Shown here piece after piece: positions 24,092-32,258 of a DNA stretch of 64,000 nucleotides. Both the position numbers and the translations under genes were made by a program. This DNA is from Candidatus Poribacteria bacterium (lineage in GTDB: Bacteria; Poribacteria; WGA-4E; WGA-3G), in the NCBI GenBank assembly GCA_022821965.1, contig JAJECN010000029.1, forward strand, positions 1 through 64,000. The letters run 5' to 3'. The notes beneath the pieces are model-generated. The model was not told the DNA's origin. It saw only the letters and a list, made by a program, of their open reading frames with translations, and searched no databases. Every line of letters starts with the position of its first letter. Within the stretch, counting starts at the first letter, position 1.

Positions 24092-25054
24092 TCAATCCCG
24101 ACTTTTGATTTCACCCCATGTGGTTGTGAACAATTGTGGCTGCGGTGAAACGGGTAAAACGGATGGGTCAAACCAATCGCCTGCATAATTGCTTCCATTG
24201 TGCGTAAGTTGTGTGACATCATGCGTCACCAAATTGATTTTGAAGATTTGAGTTCCATTTCCGGTCCCTTGTGAATAGACAAGTTCATCACCAGACGACG
24301 ACCAAACGGGTGAAAGTGCTAGCACGTCAACAATCTGTTGAAGTCCGCTACCATCTCGGTTGGCAATAAATATGGACTGTTGGCGATGTTCTGGTCTAAT
24401 CCAAACAAAGGCGATTTTGTTGTGAACGGGTGACCACACCGGTTGCCGCATTCGCGGAATGTCATCCGGTAGGAACGTTTCTTGTTCGCGGGTTTTCAGG
24501 TTGATAAATCGAATTTGGCGGCTCGTCCAGTTAATCTCTCCATGCACAACAAATGCGATCTCTGTTCCATCTGGGGACCAAACGGGTTCTTCAGCATCCG
24601 CTTTTTCCATTTCAACAACGCGGGTTACGGACGTTCCATCTGCTCTGGCAGTATAGACGCTTAAAAGCTTAGCATCGCGGTCAAGTTGTGAATAAGCAAT
24701 TTTTTTTCCATCCGGAGACCAAGCGGGATCATCTCTATATGCAGGTGCCGTGCGAAACACGGGTCGTTCACCCCCTCCATCGGCACGCATAATATAGAGA
24801 TCACGCTCCCCACTTCGATCAGAAACAAAGAGGATCTCTTCCCCTGTTGGTGAGAAGACCGGCCCGAGATCGGTTGCGCGGTGATTGGTTAATCTAACCT
24901 GTTGACTGCCATCGGGATTCATCATATAAATTTCAAAGTTGCCATTCCGATTTGACGAAAACACAATTTTCCCAGCCGCGGGCGATTTCTCAGAAACAGA
25001 ACACAGTAATCCTAAACTTAAGCAACAGAAAAAGAAAACACGTAGCACTTTCAT
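24092..25054 (-). CDS. Exported PD40 / TolB-like beta-propeller with C-terminal TxW tail
   Basis: 320 residues. A signal peptide (VFFFCCLSLGLLCSVSEKSPAAG) precedes PD40 repeats such as KIVFSSNRNGNFEIYMMNPDGSQQVRLT, GPVFSPTGEEILFVSDRSGERDLYIMRADG, PAWSPDGKKIAYS and PVWSPDGTEIAFV. The C-terminus LPVSPQPQLFTTTWGEIKSRD carries the shared tail. GGGAGG precedes the ATG, with a sigma-54 promoter at -12/-24. A genuine TGA terminates this gene. Probably a surface or periplasmic binding protein. Confidence 0.85.
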   Translation of the reverse strand: MKVLRVFFFCCLSLGLLCSVSEKSPAAGKIVFSSNRNGNFEIYMMNPDGSQQVRLTNHRATDLGPVFSPTGEEILFVSDRSGERDLYIMRADGGGERPVFRTAPAYRDDPAWSPDGKKIAYSQLDRDAKLLSVYTARADGTSVTRVVEMEKADAEEPVWSPDGTEIAFVVHGEINWTSRQIRFINLKTREQETFLPDDIPRMRQPVWSPVHNKIAFVWIRPEHRQQSIFIANRDGSGLQQIVDVLALSPVWSSSGDELVYSQGTGNGTQIFKINLVTHDVTQLTHNGSNYAGDWFDPSVLPVSPQPQLFTTTWGEIKSRD

Positions 25055-25090
25055 GGAAAACCTCCCCTAAAGTTATGTTGTCAGGTAGAT

Positions 25091-25107
25091 AGCAATTTCC
25101 GTGCCAA
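25091..25107 (-). promoter_or_regulatory. Sigma-54 promoter of PD40 protein gene
   Basis: The minus strand reads TTGGCACGGAAATTGCT, a full match to the RpoN consensus (TGGCAC-N5-TTGCW). The predicted start, about 12 bases downstream, leaves a leader of about 25 bases with GGGAGG before the ATG at 25054. The flanks resemble those of the site at 24008-24024, as expected from a duplicated module. Confidence 0.75.
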
Positions 25108-25243
25108 TTCAAAATATGGGAAAAAACAGGAGATATAGCGGATTTAGTGGGTTTGGCGTGTGGACAGACTGCACGAAACGGGGCAAACGGGAAGATAACT
25201 GCACAGATTTGTGCAGACGCAGATAGGAAAGAGAGGGGATTAT

Positions 25244-25265
25244 GGGACAGCAGCACTGCTGTCCC
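25244..25265 (-). terminator. Perfect hairpin downstream of the cyclase gene
   Basis: GGGACAGCAG (25244-25253) and CTGCTGTCCC (25256-25265) form a 10-bp stem with a 2-base gap. It lies 11 bases past the stop of the cyclase gene. No T-run follows, so it may instead protect the 3' end. The rest of the 25055-25276 gap contains no gene I can support. Confidence 0.5.
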
Positions 25266-25276
25266 ACTATAAGAAA

Positions 25277-26233
25277 CTATCGAATAGCGATCGGATTGCC
25301 GGGGGAACCCGTCGCACCTTTGAGACGCAGCGGGGCAAAACTGAAAGCGAATTCGTAAACTTTCGCCGCTGCTAACTCCTCTGTGATAATATTCTCAAGG
25401 TTGTAAATACCGTGCTTGACTATAAACAACTGATGCACCGGAAACGCGAGTCTCTCATCAGGATTCGGGACGACCTCGATGCCCCAATTATCGGAACACA
25501 GCATCACAATTTTCTGGTCAACGAGGTATTGCCCCGCTTCCAAGCCAATGCCGGGTTCCGTGGCACCGTAGCGATCGTTATCCGTCATCCAGAATTTACC
25601 CCAGCCAGTGTGGATGATAACGACATCGCCGGGGGTAATCTCGACACCCTGTTTTTTCAGCGCACCCTCCAAATCAGCGCGCGTAATTTCATAACTATCG
25701 CCGAGGCAGTCAACGCCTTTATAACCAGCGACATCAATGAGTACGCCGCGTGTCACGATCGGTCCAACGTTCTCAACACCAAGTTCCGTGAGACCTTCGG
25801 CTTTGGCGAAATCGCGTTGGTGCAATCCGTTGTAGTAGAGATCACCGATACCGATGTGACCGAGTCCATCAAATTGCGTGCCGATCTGACCGATCTCACC
25901 ACTGAAAATTTCCTCAAACCACGTCGTTTTATTTTCACCGAGTGGACCTGACATCGCCGGAATCCGCAGGCTATAATGCCGTGTTCCAAAAACGGGGATA
26001 CCACTTTCATAAACTCTGCCGAGTTGAAAGACTTCACCCGTTTTAATCAAACTCGCGGCTTCCAATACTTTCTCTGGCGTTAGACGGTTGACGGCACCGC
26101 GCCGATCATCGGCACCCCATTCAGAAGGGAACCACGATTCTTGCGTAAGGGTAACGGTTGCTGTGAGGGCAAGTACGCCAAAGACAAGCCCAAACAAAAT
26201 AAAAGACTGGTATTTTTTCGACTTTTTGAACAT
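25277..26233 (-). CDS. Exported cyclase-family (kynurenine formamidase-like) hydrolase
   Basis: 318 residues. A signal peptide or membrane anchor covers residues 12-32 (FILFGLVFGVLALTATVTLTQ). The cyclase-family core includes WGADDRRGAVNRLTPEKV, the metal motif GTQFDGLGHIG (usual form HGTHxD, with Gln for the first His), RGVLIDVAGYKG, DLEGALKKQGVEITPGDVVIIHTGW and SDNWGIEVVPNPD. It probably hydrolyses an amide or lactone outside the cytoplasm. Single gene. An ATG with GGAGGT upstream supports the start. Confidence 0.85.
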   Translation of the reverse strand: MFKKSKKYQSFILFGLVFGVLALTATVTLTQESWFPSEWGADDRRGAVNRLTPEKVLEAASLIKTGEVFQLGRVYESGIPVFGTRHYSLRIPAMSGPLGENKTTWFEEIFSGEIGQIGTQFDGLGHIGIGDLYYNGLHQRDFAKAEGLTELGVENVGPIVTRGVLIDVAGYKGVDCLGDSYEITRADLEGALKKQGVEITPGDVVIIHTGWGKFWMTDNDRYGATEPGIGLEAGQYLVDQKIVMLCSDNWGIEVVPNPDERLAFPVHQLFIVKHGIYNLENIITEELAAAKVYEFAFSFAPLRLKGATGSPGNPIAIR

Positions 26234-26268
26234 AATTACCTCCTGAAACAGTAGTCAGCAGTCAGGGC

Positions 26269-26287
26269 GGATTTTTTCAAAAATCCT
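26269..26287. repeat. Hairpin flanked by CAGCAGTCAG repeats
   Basis: GGATTTTT-TC-AAAAATCC forms a perfect hairpin. It is bracketed by two copies of CAGCAGTCAG (about 26257 and 26293). Similar words (TCAGTTGTCGG, CTGACAGCTGA) occur after 38850, at about 42640 and after 63440, suggesting a dispersed intergenic repeat. The 172-base gap holds nothing else I recognise. Confidence 0.45.
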
Positions 26288-26405
26288 TTCAGCAGTCAGT
26301 TTCAAGAGATTAATACTAAACGAACTTCTCTTAACTGATTACTGGTTGCTGACAGTTATTAACGAACAGATATAGACCCTGTCCCTACAAATAACGAAAG
26401 GTCCT

Positions 26406-27296
26406 ATGGCTTCCACCTCAATTGTCTTAATTCTGCTGTCAGCATTTTGCCACGCCTTATGGAATTTCTACAGCAAATCCAGCAGAGATACACGAATCCT
26501 CTTTTTTTGGTGTGGATTTTACACCATCGTAATAGCGTTCTTTGCCTTCGGTATCAAGCACCCTGTAATTCCGAAACCGGTATGGGTCTATATCGCCGCC
26601 TCCGCATTGGTTCATCTGTTCTACCGTCTGTTTCTGACGCACGCTTACACCGTTGGAGAGATTTCGTTTGTTTATCCGATTACACGTGCTGCCCCAGCCT
26701 TCTTGCCGCTCTTCGCCTTCCTTTTCCTAAAGGAACGAATTTCCGCGCAAGGCCTGGTCGGTATCTTATGCGTGATGGTTTCCATAGTGCTCTATCAACA
26801 ACGCGAGGCGCGCATCCAGTTCAAGACGTTCTTTAGTTACCTCGGCAAACCCGATGCTCTCTGGGCGTATGCTACCCTGGCAAGCGTTATTGGGTACTCA
26901 CTGATAGACAAACAAGGAATGTCCGAATTTCATCGCCATTCGACAGAGGTTCCCTTGTGGCGACCTGTGACCTACTATTTAATGGAGAACAGTATCTCGC
27001 AAGTCCTCTACGGGTTGTCCTGCCTCGTTCGGTTTCCACACGAGCAGATTGCCGAGATTGGACGAAAGGAATGGAAGCGGACCATCGCTATTGTTATCCT
27101 TTCGTTAACTTCCTATTCACTCATCCTCTACGTTTTTATGACAGAAAAGGTCAGTTATGTGACCGCGGTTCGGCAGTGTTCTGTCATCTTCGTTGTCTTA
27201 CTCGGTGGGTACGCTTTGAAAGAAACCTATACAAAACGCAGACTTATTGCCGCTGTTGTGATGGTACTCGGCATTTTTTTAATAGCATATCAGTAA
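26406..27296 (+). CDS. EamA/DMT-family transporter
   Basis: 296 residues with about ten transmembrane helices, beginning STSIVLILLSAFCHALWNFYSK. Two EamA halves are visible; the first ends FLFLKERISAQGLVGILCVMVSIVLYQQ and the second ends VLLGGYALKETYTKRRLIAAVVMVLGIFLI. The drug/metabolite transporter superfamily exports or imports small metabolites across the inner membrane. The substrate cannot be predicted. AAAGG lies before the ATG. Single gene, convergent with the MDR dehydrogenase. Confidence 0.88.
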   Translation: MASTSIVLILLSAFCHALWNFYSKSSRDTRILFFWCGFYTIVIAFFAFGIKHPVIPKPVWVYIAASALVHLFYRLFLTHAYTVGEISFVYPITRAAPAFLPLFAFLFLKERISAQGLVGILCVMVSIVLYQQREARIQFKTFFSYLGKPDALWAYATLASVIGYSLIDKQGMSEFHRHSTEVPLWRPVTYYLMENSISQVLYGLSCLVRFPHEQIAEIGRKEWKRTIAIVILSLTSYSLILYVFMTEKVSYVTAVRQCSVIFVVLLGGYALKETYTKRRLIAAVVMVLGIFLIAYQ

Positions 27297-27326
27297 CGCA
27301 CTCACAAACGGACTATTTCCGTATAA

Positions 27327-28301
27327 CTACCCAAAGGCAACACCTAATTTGACGCTCCGTTCAGGGTGATTGTCCATCTCTATGTAAGCCTCGACTGAAT
27401 CTTCAAACGGCACAACTGGGTCAACGACATCTTCACAGTCAAACCGACCTTCTTCGAGCCATTTCCAGCAAGTATCAACGATACGCCTGAAATCCCAGCG
27501 TGGATGATCGCGGTTCGGATCGCTATTGGCACGCGCAAAGATGATGTTCGGAATGTTGACATGCGCGACAGCACCGAGGTCAAGCCCGCCCGTACACGCT
27601 TTCGCGCGTCCAGCGTAGACGATTGTTCCTTCAAAAGTGACGCTCCGAAGGGCATCATCAAGTGCTTCGTACACTGCGCTCGTTTCTACAGCCACATCAA
27701 CGCCAAGCCCGCCAGTCGCTTCTTTAAGCACCTCGCCGGTATTGGAGGCGGTGGGATCGATGACAAGCTCCGCCCCCGTCTTTTTAGCAACTTTCCGCCG
27801 TCTTTCAAGTGGGTCTACGGCAGCGACGAAATCAGCCCCCGCAATCCGTGCCATCTGTACCGTCATCAATCCAATCGCTCCCAATCCAAAGACAGCCACC
27901 CGCTCACCAACGCGGACTTTTCCATCACGAATAGCAGACATTGCGAAGTGTAATGGATCATAGCAGACCGCCTCTTTCCACGTCATCCGGTCTGGCATCT
28001 TGAGAACACTATCCGCGCGCCACGTGTGCGTTTCCTTGAGATGTCCATGATGCGTGACGCGCTCACCGATCTCAAAGCCTTCCACATCATCGCCGATTTC
28101 AATAATTTTTCCGACGCACATATTCCCAAGTCCCATCGGAAAATTTGCGCTGTTGTATCCGTAGTACGCTGTCAGTTCGGTGCCGCGTTTGGGCGCGCCG
28201 AATTCGACTTGAACCCGAACACTATCCGCGGGGACGGGACCATCCTCATACTCCCTCAAGACGGGCTGCCGAGGGGCAACCGCGACTAATTCCCTTGGCA
28301 T
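27327..28301 (-). CDS. Zinc-type medium-chain alcohol dehydrogenase-like protein
   Basis: 324 residues of the MDR superfamily. The GroES-like N-terminal domain has PKRGTELTAYYGY where a GxCGSD-type zinc ligand would be expected, so catalytic zinc is doubtful. The Rossmann domain has VFGLGAIGLMTVQMARIAGADFVAAVDP. Probably oxidises or reduces a sugar- or polyol-derived alcohol. AAGGAG precedes the ATG. It follows the CehA-like gene on the same strand across a palindromic repeat. Confidence 0.85.
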   Translation of the reverse strand: MPRELVAVAPRQPVLREYEDGPVPADSVRVQVEFGAPKRGTELTAYYGYNSANFPMGLGNMCVGKIIEIGDDVEGFEIGERVTHHGHLKETHTWRADSVLKMPDRMTWKEAVCYDPLHFAMSAIRDGKVRVGERVAVFGLGAIGLMTVQMARIAGADFVAAVDPLERRRKVAKKTGAELVIDPTASNTGEVLKEATGGLGVDVAVETSAVYEALDDALRSVTFEGTIVYAGRAKACTGGLDLGAVAHVNIPNIIFARANSDPNRDHPRWDFRRIVDTCWKWLEEGRFDCEDVVDPVVPFEDSVEAYIEMDNHPERSVKLGVAFG

Positions 28302-28313
28302 CTTTCTCTCCTT

Positions 28314-28343
28314 AAAGTAGTAGGCACACTCCGTGTGCCGTAA
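28314..28343. repeat. Palindromic repeat AAAGTAGTA-GGCACAC-TCC-GTGTGCC, copy 1
   Basis: GGCACAC and GTGTGCC form a perfect 7-bp stem. The unit AAAGTAGTArGCACACnCCGTGTGCCGTAA recurs at 51566-51595. Both copies lie immediately upstream of a minus-strand dehydrogenase gene. Confidence 0.6.
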
Positions 28344-28363
28344 ACTGAAACGGGCTATTAATT

Positions 28364-30859
28364 TTAATGTGGAATCCCTAATTGATGCATCCGACGGTGA
28401 ATCGCCTCCCGTGCCTCTTGGAACGGACGTGAGAGGAACTCCAAATGATCATCCTCACCGTGATGGTGTGTCACAGTGCCGTGTTCATGATGACGCGCCG
28501 TCTGCTGAATATAGGACAACCCACCCTCAATCAAAGTCAGCATATAGTTCGCTGTTTCCGGGTCAAACATCCACCACTCACCGCCAACCGCAATGTAGAC
28601 AGGCGAGGTGTGGGCAATAATACCGCGTCCCCATCCATCGTAATGTGGAACCGCTTGCGCGTAGTTAGGTCCACCACACCGTGCCGCAATCCACGAATGT
28701 TTGTCCACCTTCAGATTGGCTTTCAGATGTAAATGTGCCGTGCCATCTTTGTCCTCAGTCGAGGCGACAACCTGTCCCGCCTGAATAATCTGCAACGTAT
28801 GGATCGGGAAGATGGAATCCGCTGAGGCTTCAACCTCAACAGTGCCACCATTGCCCGGAAGGTTAATCGTGCTACCGATAGGTTGCCCATCGACAGAGAG
28901 TCGAATCATCGGACCGCCGCTGAGGAACGTGTTTCCGGCACTCATGTATTTACACCAGTTATCGTAATTGAATTCCTCATTGTCGGGAATGTGAACGTAG
29001 GTGCGATAGACACCTACCGGCACATCGCTGCTCATCTTATCCGTTCCACCAACGAGCGGTAATTTATAGCCACAGTTAAGATAGCGATAGTACTCAAGAT
29101 GACCATACATAGCGTTGGTGAGATACTCGACAGCATCTACGCGTCCGGTGGCGATAAGCGTCGCCGGTTCACAATTCGGGTTCGGGATGTGCGGTAAGAC
29201 CACGGTACCACCCTGCGCATGGCAGGCATCCGCCCAATGCGAAAGCGTGACCTCCATATTTCCACCGAGTTCAGCTTCCCCAGGACCGTCAGAACACCAC
29301 GGCGCGACCTGCTCCTTTAGACCAAGGAGTGTGAGATGACCGAGGACATGCTGGCGATTCTCCTGCGTCGCATAGACAATGCTTCGTCCATCGGCAGAGG
29401 TCGTAGGTCTTCCGATAAACTCCTCTGTATTCGTGAAGAGATGTCCCCACTGCGAGAGAAGAAGGTTCACAACACCGAGGTCTTCACCTTGTGCTTCGGT
29501 ATGCGCGCCCTGCGTAGACAGAAAATGAACGTGTGTATCGCCGCTGAAATAGCGTTCGGAATTCATATCACACCACCGTTTCAACCGCAACGTCAACTCG
29601 CGTTGTCCCGGTTTTATGTTGACGGTGGTTCGCAAAGGTGTATATTCAAATCCGCGGGCGACATCAACGATAACGTCTCCACGAGGCAGCCATCCCTGAC
29701 ATGTACCGTCAATATAGGCGTAACTAATCTGTCCGAGTCGCACATCGCCCCCGACATCTACGTGCCACGTCCCCATGTTTGAGTTGACGTGTGCATGGTG
29801 TCCATGCGGGGCGTACGGCACGCCGTGCGGCGAACGGAAGTGGATACGACACGGCACCGGTTTGTTTGTATCGTCACCAATTACGGTGGTATACACCCAG
29901 TTCCTACCAGAATCGATGACCTCTACCTTGACGCGCTCGTTGGGTTGAACAGCCCCTTTCTCTTGGACCTCTCCCCAATTGACAGTACCGAGCGTCTCAC
30001 CTTGATTCTTGACTTCAACACTTGCGGAAGGTGTCGCAGACACTTCAACATACGCCGGACTGCTCTTGTTGTTCTGGGATTCACCCCAGCCTTTGAAATC
30101 GTCGTTGATAAAAGCATCAGGCGCGTTCTCTGGCAATGGATACGGGTAGGTTGCAACGCCACGGTCGACATTGACTTCCATATCAAAGGGTTTGTCGGCA
30201 TCCTCAGATTGCGGCAGTGTGATTTTGACTTCGCGGCGCGGACGACGCGGTATCGGGTCCTCGTCAAGGTAACCGAGTGTGATTGCTGCAACAATAAAAC
30301 GCCGTTCCTGTGGTTGGATTTCAAGTGACGCGACCTCAACGCCGTCCCTCGGATTCTTCCAAGTCCACAAATAGTAGTCGCGCGGTGTCCCTTGGCTGAC
30401 CTCCGTTTGTCGGTTACCCGCGGAGCCCCAAGGTCCCTCGTGCCGCGATGCCAAACTTTCCTTCCGGTCAGGTATCGCAAGGAATGTCTGTTGCCCCCAC
30501 CCCTGTGGCACACTGCCAATTTCAAAGCGTTCGCGAATCGGTACACTCTCGGTTTCACCATCGGTATAATGGAAAACATAATTGGCAATCAGCCTACCGA
30601 TCGGATCGCCTTCAGGGATGCGCGACTCAAGCAACCGATGCACAAAGATAACCCGCTTCGGACTCGCACCGATAGGAACTTGGATAGAATCGGCGTTAAC
30701 TCCTTCACCGAAACCCAAAAAACAGGCTTCATCCTCAGCGATTTCAAAAGGAAGCCCGTGAAACGCCTGCGAACCGATGCTTGGCGTTGCGTTCTCTCCG
30801 ATAACTTCTGTCCCCACATTACACAAAGCGGAGAGCGAAATAGGTTGATAGTCTTGCAT
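28364..30859 (-). CDS. CehA/McbA-type metallohydrolase (PHP-like), large
   Basis: 831 residues. The N-terminal half is beta-rich (residues about 90-420). The metal-binding motif YFSGDTHVHFLSTQGAH follows near residue 430, with later histidines in HWADACHAQGGTVVLPHIPNP and GGTDKMSSDVPVG. This is the CehA/McbA hydrolase type seen in many uncultured marine bacteria. It probably hydrolyses an ester or carbamate. No signal peptide. AAAGGAAG precedes the ATG. Upstream, on the same strand, is a Gfo/Idh oxidoreductase. Confidence 0.8.
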   Translation of the reverse strand: MQDYQPISLSALCNVGTEVIGENATPSIGSQAFHGLPFEIAEDEACFLGFGEGVNADSIQVPIGASPKRVIFVHRLLESRIPEGDPIGRLIANYVFHYTDGETESVPIRERFEIGSVPQGWGQQTFLAIPDRKESLASRHEGPWGSAGNRQTEVSQGTPRDYYLWTWKNPRDGVEVASLEIQPQERRFIVAAITLGYLDEDPIPRRPRREVKITLPQSEDADKPFDMEVNVDRGVATYPYPLPENAPDAFINDDFKGWGESQNNKSSPAYVEVSATPSASVEVKNQGETLGTVNWGEVQEKGAVQPNERVKVEVIDSGRNWVYTTVIGDDTNKPVPCRIHFRSPHGVPYAPHGHHAHVNSNMGTWHVDVGGDVRLGQISYAYIDGTCQGWLPRGDVIVDVARGFEYTPLRTTVNIKPGQRELTLRLKRWCDMNSERYFSGDTHVHFLSTQGAHTEAQGEDLGVVNLLLSQWGHLFTNTEEFIGRPTTSADGRSIVYATQENRQHVLGHLTLLGLKEQVAPWCSDGPGEAELGGNMEVTLSHWADACHAQGGTVVLPHIPNPNCEPATLIATGRVDAVEYLTNAMYGHLEYYRYLNCGYKLPLVGGTDKMSSDVPVGVYRTYVHIPDNEEFNYDNWCKYMSAGNTFLSGGPMIRLSVDGQPIGSTINLPGNGGTVEVEASADSIFPIHTLQIIQAGQVVASTEDKDGTAHLHLKANLKVDKHSWIAARCGGPNYAQAVPHYDGWGRGIIAHTSPVYIAVGGEWWMFDPETANYMLTLIEGGLSYIQQTARHHEHGTVTHHHGEDDHLEFLSRPFQEAREAIHRRMHQLGIPH

Positions 30860-30869
30860 ATTTTCTAAT

Positions 30870-30900
30870 CTTCCTTTTAAAGCCCCAGCGGGGCGGCATG
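30870..30900. repeat. REP-like palindrome GCCCC-AGC-GGGGC
   Basis: GCCCCAGCGGGGC with the adjacent GGCATGTCTATAG is the inverse of the units at 3037-3111 (AATAGATGCCGCCCCTACGGGGC). It is a dispersed palindromic element between the oxidoreductase and CehA-like genes. Confidence 0.55.
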
Positions 30901-30901
30901 T

Positions 30902-31897
30902 CTATAGAGGAAATTCTATTGCCTGCCCCTGCTCAGAGGACATATAGAACGCTTGCATCAACTCAGTGAGGTTACGTCCATCTTGAATCGTAATCGTCAT
31001 TGGTTCGTCGCGAAGGATGGCGTTAATCCACTGCTGTATCGGTTCAGGAGGTGCAGCCGGTGCGTTGGCAATGTAATCCGCCTTTCCTTCATCGGAGAGT
31101 TTGCGGGTTTCAAAATGCATTTCGCCGTGTCCCGCAGCAAACGAACCTTCTGTGCCGTAAATCTCAAGCATATTTGGACCGGAACGGTGCGTCCACGCCA
31201 CATCAATCACGCCGAGTGCCTTATTCGCGAACTCAACGACAGAAACGCTATTATCATCAATCGGAAAATTACCAGTAAAGTTGTTAATCTTGGCGATAGC
31301 ATTTTTCGGTTCACCCATCAACCACCGAATAACATCAACACGGTGACACCCCAAATCAAAGAGTGCCCCACCACCTGCCCGTCCCGGATCCGCGAACCAC
31401 GCGCTTGTGCCGCTGAACCAGCTATCCAGTGCAGCAGAGTGCGCTATCCGCCCCCTACCGAATGTGATGTCGCCGAGAAGTCCGTCGTCGATTGCCTTTT
31501 TCGCAAACAGGATTTCAGAATTAGCACGGGAAGGCAGCGAAATCATGAACTTCACGCCTGCTTTCTCAACAGCTTCAATAATCGGATCGCATTCCGCGAC
31601 GGTAATCGCGAGTGCTTTTTCAGTGAAGATATGTTTCCCTGCCTCAGCAGCGGCGATCATCACGCGCGGATGGTCGGACGTGACTGCGTCCACAGCAACT
31701 GCATCCACGTCGTCGCGGCTAAGCACTTCGTCAAGGTCGGTGTAGAACGGGACTTCGTATTGTTCTGCAGCATCTTTCCCACCGTATTCCTCTTCGTCCC
31801 AGACAGCGACGAGTTCAGTTTCAGGGTTTTCGTTAATTTTTCGTGCGTAGCCACCAGCGTGGACATGCGCCATACTAATCTTTGCAACTCTAATCAT
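30902..31897 (-). CDS. Gfo/Idh/MocA family oxidoreductase
   Basis: 331 residues. The Rossmann part starts IRVAKISMAHVHAGGYARKI, with the glycine-rich turn replaced by MAHVHAGGY. The signature with catalytic Lys is KHIFTEKALAI. The substrate domain includes GRAGGGALFDLGCHRVDVIRWLMGEP. Probably a sugar dehydrogenase or a non-redox relative because the first motif is degenerate. AAGGA lies 11 bases before the ATG. It precedes the CehA-like hydrolase. Confidence 0.85.
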   Translation of the reverse strand: MIRVAKISMAHVHAGGYARKINENPETELVAVWDEEEYGGKDAAEQYEVPFYTDLDEVLSRDDVDAVAVDAVTSDHPRVMIAAAEAGKHIFTEKALAITVAECDPIIEAVEKAGVKFMISLPSRANSEILFAKKAIDDGLLGDITFGRGRIAHSAALDSWFSGTSAWFADPGRAGGGALFDLGCHRVDVIRWLMGEPKNAIAKINNFTGNFPIDDNSVSVVEFANKALGVIDVAWTHRSGPNMLEIYGTEGSFAAGHGEMHFETRKLSDEGKADYIANAPAAPPEPIQQWINAILRDEPMTITIQDGRNLTELMQAFYMSSEQGQAIEFPL

Positions 31898-31907
31898 AAT
31901 TTTAATT

Positions 31908-32186
31908 TTCCTTGCGGTTCGGTCAGAGCGGGTTTAGCATTTGAAGTGCCATTCCGTAGATCCGCCCTCCATTACATTACGGGCTACGTTTCGTTTTTCT
32001 AATAGGACTTACGCAATCCCGTGATTTGATTAACTACCAACCTGGGTTTCCTTGTGGTTCGGTCAGAGCGGGTTTAGCATTTGAAGTGCCATTCCGTAGA
32101 TCCGCCCTCCATTACATTACGGGCTACGTTCGTTTTTCTAATAGGACTTACGCAATCCCGTGATTTTGCCTAACTATCAACGCGGA
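31908..32186 (+). repeat. Tandem duplication, two 140-bp units
   Basis: Bases 31908-32047 and 32048-32186 are near-identical direct repeats (one single-base deletion and a few changes near the ends); the start of a third unit follows at 32187. Each unit holds one TAGGACTTACGCAAT word (32003-32017, 32142-32156). The whole 31898-32258 gap contains no gene that I can support. Confidence 0.85.
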
Positions 32187-32258
32187 TTTCCTTAAAAAAT
32201 GTGGAAGACGCGTCAATGGTTAAAGCCCTAAAAACAGTTAGACCAAAGTGCCCTTGAT

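Noticed and set aside
30953-32002. Long plus-strand open frame opposite the Gfo/Idh gene
   Set aside because: It is antisense to a well-conserved gene, has no recognisable domain or ribosome site, and runs into the repeat region.
31908-32186. CRISPR array
   Set aside because: The repeat is a single 140-bp tandem unit without spacers, and there are no cas genes in the window.
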